Assembly: GCA_011800805.1 (NCBI GenBank)
Contig: MPNW01000158.1
Location: 34,575 to 98,574, forward strand
Reading direction: 5' to 3'
DNA: 64,000 bases
DNA from: Hirudo medicinalis
Lineage: Eukaryota > Annelida > Clitellata > Hirudinida > Hirudinidae
Shown: positions 38,040 through 48,402 of the stretch, piece by piece
Layout of the letters: each line of letters opens with the position of its first letter
How positions within the stretch are numbered: position 1 is the first letter of the stretch
The notes under the pieces: model-generated
Database searches by the model: none
Told to the model about the DNA's origin: nothing
Seen by the model: the letters and a program-made list of their open reading frames with translations, nothing else
Made by a program: the position numbers and the translations under genes

Positions 38040-38500
38040 TGTAAATTTTGCTCTTCAGACTGTATAAGTCACTAGTGAGGTCTCGTCTGGAATGTTGTGC
38101 GCCTTCATGGATTGTCTCAAAAAGGATATTGAATCTCTAATAAACGTGCATAGATGAGCTAGCAAAAGGACAAGAGGATTTAGAGATGGAGAGAGGTTAA
38201 GAAGGACAAGAATGACTTCATTTGAAAAGAGTCGCACGAAGACCTAATAGAATCATACAAATTAGTTACTGGCAAAGTAGACATGGATCCGTGAAAGTTC
38301 TTTGGGGCTGCTAGAGACTTAAAAGCAAGGATATACCATTTCAAACTGTTTAAAAAAGTATCAGGAAGCTTTGGAAGTAGATTCTCTAGCTCTAGGGTGG
38401 CTGATAAGTAGAATAAGCTTAAGGCACAAATACTGGAGGTCAGAACGCTGAAAGAATTTAAGATCGCTTTGGAGTCTGAGGGCTGTTAAATAAGAAGTTA
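38040..38500 (+). mobile_element. Decayed non-LTR retrotransposon fragment (RT C-terminal region)
   Basis: Broken frames read LYKSLVRSRLECCAPSWIVS, then a basic region, then RVADK*NKLKAQILEVRTLKEFK. This is the pattern seen after the reverse transcriptase domain of CR1/jockey-like LINEs (LYKxLVRPxLEYC...). Several stops; clearly inactive. It lies between array copies E and F. Confidence 0.6.
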
Positions 38501-39219
38501 GGTAGAAGTGGTTCTTCCAAACAGGAGAAGACAATCCTTAAGGAACACTACAATCTGTTAGGTTAAGTTAAGATGCTGTTAAGAATTAATAAATAATATT
38601 TGACAATTAATAAATAATTTATCTTTGGAATTAATTATGATCTAATAAAATGACAGATGAAATTGCGGATTATTTATTTTGTTGTTGATGTTGTGAAGTT
38701 CCTGTTTTAAAAATTAAAATGGCCAATTGAATATCGATCGCAGCGATAAGTCCTGGAAATAAAAGTGTTTCAATAAAATTTTGTCGTCTCTTTTTCAGAT
38801 TTTTAATTCATTCATGAAAGTTTACATTTCTGTTAACATCTACAATTAGCGTCCTACCTGTTTTTCACCAGTGCTGCTCTTATCCATTTCTAGGGAAGAC
38901 TAAGGGTCAGACTAGCAGCCAGACACTCCCTCGTCAAATTGTAATCTTCATCATGCTTCGTTGAGAAACAGATCGGAAAATCTGGGACAGATTGTAAACA
39001 GCCAACATTAGTCCAGCGGAGTTTTACACCGCTTTAAAAACTCTTTTTGTTTGACAAAAATTACCATAAGTCTTTGTGATGAACTTAAAGAGGCAGATAG
39101 AGAGACATAGATATAGCGGACACTCGTCCAAAGACTATGTGTTGCTATTACATAGTTGAGAAACGATATAATGTAACATTACAAATGTCATCCCAACAAA
39201 CTTGAAATTCCGTTGGAAC

Positions 39220-39345
39220 ATGTGCCACTAAAATCCCATTCGGACTCATTATCATTACCATTATCATTAACTCAACTTAACTTTGGTAAGGACCAACTGC
39301 AGAATCTGTTAATTAAACAAAATATTATTCCCAGGCGTTTTAGTG
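39220..39345 (+). repeat. Array-unit block upstream of copy F
   Basis: Same duplicated block as at 36417, ending CCCAGGCGTTTTAGTGGGGT, continuous with promoter DNA here. Confidence 0.8.
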
Positions 39346-39468
39346 GGGTTTGAAATATATTTAAATTGATTACTTACTTGTCATGTTTCCGATTCTGACT
39401 GCAGATGACTGTGCGCTTAAACACGTCAATTTGAACTAGAGTTTGTCGATAGACTGATAAATCAAAGC

Positions 39469-39476
39469 TATAAAAG
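39469..39476 (+). promoter_or_regulatory. TATA box, array copy F
   Basis: AGCTATAAAAGCAATCAATC, 176 bp before the ATG. Confidence 0.7.
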
Positions 39477-39644
39477 CAATCAATCGACAACAAAGCTGTC
39501 AGCAATTTCATGCGGCAATCAACTGTTACCAGCAGCGCTTTGATTTTGCTTCATCAAAGATTTCTAAATTGTTAAATGATTCTGTAAAATTATCGAACTA
39601 TAAAAGTTTCATTCCAACTATCTTTTAAGATCACAGCTTGAATC

Positions 39645-40234
39645 ATGTCTGTTTCAGCCGTCCTTACCATGCTGGCAATTGCCTGTGTGGTTTCCAGGGA
39701 AGCATTTGCACCATGTGACACTCACTCACCTTATTACATGCCTCATATCCCTTGCGAAAGCGGTTCCTGCGGCAAAATAATGAAAAGAAGAAATGGTAAG
39801 TCATTGTTGATATATAAAAACATGATCAATAAGCTACTGACATTTGTACGATAGTTTGTTAAAACATTTTTTAGTCACAATTTTATGTTATTATAAAGTA
39901 TTAACTTGTTATTCAACCTATCCCCTACAGCCACGAATATGTTTTGCATGTGAAGGCAATGAAAGCCATAAAAAGAATATATTTATGTCTTATTTCAGGT
40001 CAATTAATCTCTTTTAAACGGGAATGCTTGGAAATTCTCCCTTATGACAGAGACGATTGCAGAATAGTTGACAAAGGCGACTTCATATTAGAAGTTTGCT
40101 TCTGCAGTAAATATTTTTGCAACAAGTGTGAAGATTCTGCTTGGAAATTATCTTCAAACCTTCCCCTTGTCGTAATCTCCATCTTTGCCATGCTATTCAC
40201 TGAGAAAAACATGCAGTCAAAACTGTTCATTTGA
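39645..40234 (+). CDS. Cysteine-rich array copy F: secreted/anchored eight-cysteine protein
   Basis: Exons 39645-39795 and 39999-40234; 128 aa. Signal peptide (MSVSAVLTMLAIACVVSREA), family cysteine spacing, and an extra ninth cysteine (FCNKC) just after the core. Hydrophobic tail SSNLPLVVISIFAMLF then TEKNMQSKLFI. Exon 2 is very similar to copy G (RECLEILPY.RDDCRI.DKG), so F and G are recent duplicates or have exchanged sequence. AATAAA at 40290. Function unknown. Confidence 0.85.
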
Positions 40235-40659
40235 TTGCTATTATTTGGAATTAAATTTTACAAACGCTTTTTTAATCGAGGAAGTTCTGAATAAAATATT
40301 GATCTGCCATTGATTTAAACAATTTAAACAATCTGATTGGATTTGACCGAGTAAATTTAAACAATCTTGATAAACGATTTAAAAACTCATAAATAATAAC
40401 TAATTAAAATGTGGCAATTAAATATTATCGTCAAATATTAGCGTAATGTAAGTTTTGCTCGGTGCTGTCGTGATAAAGAATATTTGTCAATTAATATGAA
40501 AATCTTACAAAATAATAGATGAAATTGGGAATGAATTTGATACTCGTGCTGTTGTTGTTATTGTTATTGTTATGTGGTCTTCTTTTCAATAACCAGCACT
40601 GGTCCAGAGGGTATTTACTCTGCCTTTAAAAAAAAATATTTTGAATATGAAAATTACCA

Positions 40660-40765
40660 ACAGCCTTGAAGATCCTTGCCATTATCATTAACTCAACATG
40701 ACTTTGATAAAGACCAACTGCAGAATCCCAAATCGTTACACAAAACAGTAATCCCAAGCGTTTTA
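40660..40765 (+). repeat. Array-unit block upstream of copy G
   Basis: Shortened version of the duplicated block (CATTATCATTAACTCAACAT, GACCAACTGCAGAATCCCAAATCGTT). Confidence 0.7.
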
Positions 40766-40893
40766 TTGGGGTCTGAAATATAGTTAAATTGATTACTTAT
40801 TTGTCATGTTTCAGATTCTGACCGCAAATGACCTTGTGCGATTAAACACGTCAATTTGAACTAGAGTTTGTAGATAGACTGATAAATCAAAGC

Positions 40894-40901
40894 TATAAAA
40901 G
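40894..40901 (+). promoter_or_regulatory. TATA box, array copy G
   Basis: AGCTATAAAAGCAATCAATC, 176 bp before the ATG. Confidence 0.7.
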
Positions 40902-41069
40902 CAATCAATCGACAAAAAAGTTGTCAGCAATTTTGTACCTCAATCAACTGTTACCAGCAGCGTTTTGATCTTGCTTCACCAAAGATTTCTAAATTGTTAA
41001 ATGATTCTGTAAAATTATTGTACTATAAAAGTTTCATTCCAACTATCTTTTAAGATCACAGCTTGAATC

Positions 41070-42866
41070 ATGTCTGTTTCAGCCGTCCTTACCACTCTGA
41101 CAATTGCCTGTTTGGTTTCCAGGGAAGCGTTTGCACCATGCGGTACTTACTCACCTTATTATTTCCCTTATACCCCTTGCTTTAAGGGTACCTGCGGCAA
41201 ATCAATGCAAAGAAGAAATGGTAAGTCATTGGTTTTAATATAAACATGGTCAATAAGCTACTGACGATCGAGCGCCAGATTGTTAAAACATTTTTTTTAT
41301 CACAATCTTTGGCCGTTATAAAGTATTATCTTATCTATCCCCTACAGCCAAGAATATGTTTTGCATGTTTAGGCAATGAAATCCGCAAAGCGATGTGATA
41401 TTTCTACCTCTTCCTCGATTTTCCACTCTATCGGACGTAGAACATGTTAAATTCGATCCAACTTCTATTGATGAGGTGGTGATGATGATGATGATGATCC
41501 ATTCACTCCCTAATAAGCATGTGGTCTTGACGCTATTCTTACGTGGCTCCTAAATAGACTCTCGTTGGTGTTGGTTCCATTCTTACTGCATTCTTACTGG
41601 ACGACTTGTCCAACAGATTGCTGAGTGCGTCAGTGAGATCGCTGCTTGGGCGTCTTCAAACCGCCTCCGTCTCAACTCTGACAACACTTATGCGATACTG
41701 TTCAGCTTTGGTTCCAAAAATAATTCCCACAACACCATTTCAGCTTCATAGGGTTGATGTTCCGTCAGAGACAGAAATTTCCTTAAGAAACCTCGGAGCC
41801 TACCTAGACTCGGGATTGACAATGGAAGAGCATGTAAGAAGGGTGTCTGCAAGCTGTTACGCCCTTCGTGTTCTCAGAAAGGCAAGGCTATTCATTCCGC
41901 ACCACACACTCATTACCCTGGCAGTGCAACTCATTTTGACCAAACTCGATTACTGCAATTCCCTGCTCACAAATGTTAGTAACAAGACTCTTCGTCACTG
42001 CAAAGGGGTGTTGAATGTAGCGGCCAGGCTTATATCTGGATCCAGGACCTCTGAGCACATCTCACCACTTTAAAGAGTTTAAACTGGTTACAAAATACCC
42101 TGTAGGATATCATATAAAATCTTCTCAACAATGTATAAAGTCATATCCTGTGATGCCCAAAATATCTCTCTTCTCTAATTGCTAAAACCACGATAATATC
42201 TGAACGATCCTCCCTTCGCTCTTCTAGTAACCCCATGTACCTGGTCCCGAGGTCCCACAGTGATAGGTTTAGGGACCGCTCCTTCTCCGTCAGGGTCCTA
42301 GAACATGGAATGCCCTCCTCGTTCATATTCGAACTTCTACCACCTGAGGTAGCACACCTGAGCTCTTCGATGCTCAACTAAAGACTTATTTCTTCGGTGA
42401 ATGTTACTCGTAACAAAATTACACTAAAATTATTGCATTGTCTGCCTTTCTAACCCCACATTTATGTTTTATTTGCTTGTTTTTTTTTATAATTACGCGT
42501 TTATTTTACTTTATTCAATTGGCTTTTGAGCTCTGGTTTGTTATAATGCCTCGGCATCTGAAATGGATGTATAAAGGCTCTTTAAATATCGGCTAATTAT
42601 TATTGTAATTGTATTTACGTCTTATTCCAGGTAAACTAGTCTACTTCCACCGGGAGTGCCTGGAAATTCTCCCTTACGAAAGAGACGATTGCAGAATAAT
42701 TGACAAAGGCGAATTCAAAATAGAAGTTTGCTTCTGCATTAAATTTTTTTGCGTCAGAGGTGAAGATTCTGCTAGGAAATTATCTTCAAACCTTCCCCTT
42801 GTCGTAATCTCCATCTTTGCCATGCTATTCACTGAGAAGAACATGCAGTCGAAACTGTTCATTTGA
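41070..42866 (+). CDS. Cysteine-rich array copy G: eight-cysteine protein with LINE in its intron
   Basis: Exons 41070-41220 and 42631-42866; 128 aa. Signal peptide (MSVSAVLTTLTIACLVSREA), exact family cysteine spacing, core ending EVCFCIKFFC, tail SSNLPLVVISIFAMLF. The phase-1 intron is about 1.4 kb rather than 200-350 bp because a non-LTR retrotransposon fragment (about 41590-42590) sits in it and ends only tens of bases before exon 2. Both splice sites look normal (ATG|GTAAGTC; TTATTCCAG). Predicted extracellular; role unknown. AATAAA near 42922. Confidence 0.82.
41590..42590 (+). mobile_element. Non-LTR retrotransposon 3' fragment (CR1/jockey-like)
   Basis: Frames read CVSEIAAWASSNRLRLNSDN, then after a shift NLGAYLDSGLTMEEHVRRVS, LTKLDYCNSLL, GVLNVAARLISGSRTSEHIS, and later SLRSSSNPMYLVPRS, FRDRSFSVRV. 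These are the conserved end of the reverse transcriptase and C-terminal region of CR1/jockey-type LINEs. No full ORF1 or endonuclease, with frameshifts and stops: a 5'-truncated dead copy, inserted in the sense direction in the intron of array copy G. Confidence 0.8.
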
Positions 42867-43129
42867 TTGCTATTATTTGGAATTAAATTTTACAAACGCT
42901 TTATAATCGAAGTAGTTCGGAATAAAATATTGATCTGCCATTGATTTAAACAATTTAAACAATCTGATTGGATTTGACCGAGTAAATTTAAACAATTTAA
43001 ACAATTTTGATAAAAACCGATATAATAACTCATAAATATTAACTAACTCGTCAATAAGCACTGGCACTCAGCACTGGTCCAGCGGGTATTTACTCTGCCT
43101 TAAAAGAAAACCTCTTTTTTTTTGCCTTG

Positions 43130-44060
43130 AAGATCCTTACCATCAACCCACCATTATCATTAACTCAACATGACTTTGATAAAGACCAACTGCAGAATCC
43201 CAAATTGTTAAAAAAAAAAGTACCGATCCCCGGCGCTTTATTGGGGTCTGAAATGTAGTTAAATTGATTACTAAATTGCCATGGCCTGATTCTGACTTTG
43301 TGCGATCAAGCATTTCAATTTGAACTAGTGCTTGTCGATAGCCTGATAAAATTATTAAACAAATAATTGAAAGCAAACATGATGCTGATTTTATCAATTT
43401 TTTGCAATCATCTTCGGATTTTCTGGATTTGCTTTGTCAGGATTTTTATTGTCACCCGCTTTTATTGTCAGCAGTAGCCATCTGTTAAAGTCTGAGTTTT
43501 CTTCCTTTGTTCCTATTAAAAGTAAGAACGATGTCTATTTTCATTCCAAACGTCGCTATATCACCGATTTGTTTGATTTCAAAACGATAATGTAGTTCTT
43601 GCGTAACTCTTCATGGTTATGCAATTCCCTTCGCTGAATGTCAAAAAACCCTTTGCGCCAAGACAACCACTCTCAAAAACGATTGTTGGATTATCTCCAT
43701 TTGTATTATTAATCATTGAGAATGAAAGAAATGTTGGAAAAAACACTAACCCTAACCCTAACCCACACTGCAGATATATTTAGAATGTAGTTTAATGTCA
43801 TTAGAACTAAAACTAACAAGATGTACCACAAGGATGTATCCACAAAGTTCCATACCTGGTGTTAGTTTTTTTTTTCCAGCAAAAATACTCTATTGATTGA
43901 AGGCCGGAAATTCTACATTGTTAGGATGCAAATTTGACAATTGAGGGATTTTTTTGCAGATAGTGATCTGTTCGTGCGGTAGAAGTTGCTGCAACAATCC
44001 CAATGACAGATGTTCCAATCGGAAATAAGCCTCATCTTAGCTTTTCTAACAGTCTCAACC
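43130..44060 (+). pseudogene. Cysteine-rich array relic H
   Basis: Begins with the duplicated upstream block (43130-43240) and promoter piece CAATTTGAACTAGTGCTTGTCGATAG (43317-43342), but the TATA part is lost. A possible eroded exon 1 starts near 43530 (ATGTCTATTTTC). Exon 2 traces occur at about 43880-44060: VICSCGRSCCNNPND, the CxCxxxxC end of the core, followed by a CGGAAATAAGCC block that also occurs in relic C. Stops and shifts throughout. Confidence 0.5.
43746..43764. repeat. Interstitial telomere-like (CCCTAA)3
   Basis: Three perfect CTAACC units. Compatible with TTAGGG telomeres; short. Confidence 0.7.
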
Positions 44061-47000
44061 TTATTCTGACTCTCAGAAAGAGATAGCTTCAGATCTATTA
44101 TTTAGCGCTTAGTTTTAATTAAACTGAACAATTCATTTTCAGTTGAAATAAGAATCGTACAAACTAGACTGATTCGGCAAGACTTTTTCGCGCTATATGA
44201 ATCAGTCATCGTCAGTGAAATTGTTAATTAACAACCCTTAACCCCGATGTCGATCAAATGATAGAATTTGAACGAAATGTCCCGCGGCCATGTAAATCAT
44301 CGTTCACCAGCTCCACAACGGATGGAACAGGTCGTCCCCCTTACCCAAAGGGAGCTCGTCACTCACAAATTATGCATTGAGCACCGACATTCACTACCCG
44401 AAGCCATTTACCTTGACATTCCCGCGCTGGCCCGCTTACCTTAACAAATTTATCATCCCCGCGGTCATCAAGACAAGGTGTTTGAAGTTTTTAGTTCATT
44501 CACTAGGTTCCTGTAGCCGGTTGCGGCCCCATTAACTTAGTGCTCTAAAATTGTTTGAAAATATTATTATATTTCGTATCAGTTTGTTTTCTAGATCTAT
44601 TTATTCTTTGTTTATTTATTATTTATTCGAAATTTAGTCATTAGATTAATATAGATCTTATTTCAGAAAAAATTGCTTAGGAAAACAAAATGTCCGATGG
44701 CTGAATATAATAACATGATAATAAATGACGTGCAGTTTGACCGTATGGGTTGAGTTCCTGCATGCGGTCGTAATAACAAGAGTCATAATGTGTCGTGTTC
44801 GCAACCCAGCCTGCACCACCAGGGAGCGCCCTCGGGTAGGGGCGCTATATAAATGGTAGATCGATTAAAAAGTGCCTTCACATCCCATTCGGATGCAAAG
44901 GGCACTCAAAAGATCGGCTATATTCCAAAGATATTTTATAAAATCACATTTCTTTGCAACTGAAAAGAAGGGGAATCAGCCTGTATGATCCAGAGTAAAT
45001 GAGTTTATAATTGCAAACCCGATCGTCTGGAGTTCAATTCCAGGCTTTGGTATTTGGGTTTGCGACCGCATAAACTGATGACATATTACTCTGGTTAATT
45101 GAATTGAAACTTATTGATATTATTTTTTACATTTATTTTAGTTCCTGCAAAAACATTTTTAATGTTCAATAAAAATGAATTATTATCTTGAAATAGTCAG
45201 AAATTATGCTTAACGGCTTGTTTTATACTGCTTTATACTTTATGTAACATGTAAACATTTATCTATCTCAATCCGTAATGTCCAAATTGGCCGTTACAAA
45301 TTGACTATTTTCCAACTAATCCATTTCAATCGCCATCAATTAGCCTCTACATGACACAGAGCGTCTAGGGTAGGCTGCGAAAATGGACAAATGGCAGAAG
45401 AATGGAAAAAATTCTCTTAAATCAATTCAGAGACTATTTTTATGAGAAGATATTTATAAAACAAATCGACATACTTCAGACGTTATCATTAATTCAGAGC
45501 ATATAAATCAAAGTTTACTCTTTAAACGAGGTCATCGAAAATTATTACAACTGATTTTATTAATTCCCCACTAACATTATTCAAATAAACCCAACCAAAA
45601 TATTAGTAACATTTTCTTGTTTTGATTCGAATAATTCATGCCACCGTCGGACGGACGATGAAATGGCGATGGGACTTCAAATCTAATAAAAACTCAAAGT
45701 GGAAAAGAGCGTGTCGACTGGCTAACGGTGTATTTGTAGAAAAAAAAATTTTTTATTCTTTCTAATTTTTAAATCGAGCTCCGACGAGTTGCGATTTGAC
45801 AATGCAGGCGTCAATCGGACGTCCATTAAGGAGAGAGACAAAATATTTTTAAACGCCTCCATCGTTTGCAAGTGACGGATCCAATTAAGATGTCGATCGA
45901 TACGATCCGGAAATATTTGTTATTAAAAACAAGTGGCTTCATTGAAACGATTTCCAGTGCTTAAATAGCCCTGGATCAATTGAGAATTGAAATAGAAGCT
46001 TATTTTTTCCTTCGCCAGTCTTGACTTCTTTTAATGCAAATAATGTTTGTCACATGTTGTTAATGTTTATGTTGGATTATTATTTTGATTTTGTTGAAAT
46101 AAATTTGTGACGTAATTTCTAATAAACTTAATTTTCAATAGAACAATGATTGAAAGAGGAATATTTCTTGGCCTACTAGTACATTAAGAACTACAGACAG
46201 CGGTTTGTGACAGAAAACTGGGAGAGACATTGCATCAAATGTCGAAAAAATTTAATACCGACATAAAACATAATTTATGACAAAGTGAATTTAATAAATG
46301 GACATCTGGCGATTGGCGGATTGCTCCTTGTTTTCCTTTGAAGTCCCGAATTTTACTGAATTTTTAAATATATCCCCAATATATATTCTTTGTTCTTTAG
46401 AATTACTGTGCGTACGCGACCTTATATATAATTAATTCTGCTTTTATTGTTTAAAATGTTTTGCTTTGTCGCTCAAATTCAGCCATTTTGTTAGAAATAT
46501 TCGATAAAAAGAGATTTTTGTGCCATTTTATTGGAATTACATCGAGGTAAGGTGTATTTTTACGCCGATTTTTGCGATTTTTGTTCATAATGACAGTATG
46601 GCCGGGGCGTTCTGCGCATGAATTTTTCACGAACGGTTTAATTTAATCGAATTTTTACTTAAATCGGATTAATTATTTTCACAGAAATGCTCGATCCATG
46701 TTAGGCCTCAACTTTATTCGATATTTATCGAAAATTGTCTCGTTTTATTTGATAAATTTTATGCTGGATGGGCAAATCAATCTGAGAGTTGATTAATAGT
46801 GTTTAGTTGGTGATTTTGGACCAAACGAAAAAAAACTTTTCCTAATATGATATCTTCAAAAGGATATAAACATATTTGAAAGTGAGATACAGGTATACCT
46901 GTATCACTAAAAAAACTTCTAAGATTAGACTAAATAAGATTACTTTGCCTCAAAATATTAGATCCATAAATCAACTAAAAATTTCCAAAAGGAAAATTTT

Positions 47001-47162
47001 GCCAAACTAAGAAACAGCTGAATGTTAATCAAAAAAATAGTTTTAAGTTTGATGAGTTGATTGATCATCTGAAATCCCACTAGAAGATAATTTACTGTAT
47101 TGTTCCTCATTTTTAAATGACATTTTTTCTTTTTCCCAGACTTCAAGATAGAATCATCCAAA
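44061..47162. other. Gene-poor region between the array and the AT-hook gene
   Basis: About 3 kb, AT-rich, with one partial SINE-like copy (44731) and no exon I can support. The last part (about 47080-47162) includes a TTTTTCCCAG acceptor before the AT-hook gene start codon, so an upstream non-coding exon is likely in this region. Confidence 0.5.
44731..44858 (+). mobile_element. tRNA-derived SINE-like element, 3'-truncated or diverged
   Basis: TGCAGTTTGACCGTATGGGT head, GTGTTCGCAACCCAGCCTGC B-box/stem, then GGGGCGCTATATAAATGG. Same family as 25405, more diverged. Confidence 0.65.
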
Positions 47163-48355
47163 ATGTCGATGCAGGTGTCAGAGTACGACTCAGATGACAA
47201 TGACTCGTATGGAAACAATGGGGTGAATGAGGAAAGAGTCAGTTGGAGAATGGACACCCAGTCATCCCCCGATAAGGTCGGCCGCTTTCTACTACTACCG
47301 ATGCACTGCCAACTCATTAGCAACCATTAAAATGCTCTAAAAACTAATTTTTGAATGATAAATGCATGTAAAATATTAATGCTGGATGTGAGTGTCAAAA
47401 TATCAAACCAAATAGACTATAAACGAGCAGGTCAAATGACTTGTTTGCACTGCTGCGTTCAGCTTTCTTTTGAGAAATTATTGCAAGAGCTCGATGAAAA
47501 CCAACTTTTCTTCATTTCTACAGTACATGTGCATGCAAGGCCAAATGAACCACCACCAACCCCCTTCCAGTCACCACCACCACATGCAGTCCCCATCTGG
47601 CAGCCATCGAATGGGCGGCCAGTTCCAGCCCCAGTACTTCTCCCAGTCCCAGACTCCCCCTATGCATCAGTACGGGCACGTGCAGCACCAACAGCAGCCG
47701 CCCCAGAAACCGAGGCAGATGGGCTCTGGCTACATGGTCGAGCCCATGCAGGGGGAAATGGGAGGGCGTTGCGACCTGCCCCCCTCGAACAAGGGCTCGG
47801 CAGTTCCCTCGCCGTCCATGGGGAACATCACTCCAAAACCTTCCCAGCACCAGTTTGTCATGGGCACTGTCAAGAGAAGGGGCAGACCTCCAAAGCCCGA
47901 GAGTGAGAAGAAGGTATGACTGGCTTGATTGTGGCTAATGGTTGGTCAGGTGGACTTGTTAGGTGATGTGAATGTACAGGTAATTAATGTAATAATAGTC
48001 AGTGATCTCATGATTATTATTATTATTATTATATTACTGTTATCTTGACTAATCATCGAGCGTTGTAGTCGAGTGTCTCGTAGTTGGCTTCAGCTGTTGC
48101 TGCTCGCAATTTGCATTTGGCTGCTAAAGGCTAAGTTTAACAATGAATCTCTTGTTAGCAACAGCCAGGAGTGTCATTAAGAGGCTGTAATAATTGACAA
48201 TTAACTACAATGACAATTATTATTATTATTGTTATTATTATTATTATTATTGTTGTTATTATTGTTGTTATTCTGAAGAAGATAGCAATTATGATAATGA
48301 TAACTATTCTGAAAAAGATGATGATTATAGCAGTGGGGACGATGATGATGATTGT

Positions 48356-48402
<47 letters not shown>

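Noticed and set aside
41606..42073. 155-aa ORF as a host gene
   Set aside because: It is the decayed end of a LINE reverse transcriptase with frameshifts around it.
30487..42866. Calling the cysteine-rich array three-finger toxins
   Set aside because: The cysteine pattern lacks the early Ly6/toxin C-x2-C pair, intact copies have a hydrophobic C-terminal anchor, and there is no evidence of venom-type use.
47518..47850. 110-aa minus-strand ORF
   Set aside because: Antisense shadow of exon 2 of the AT-hook gene.
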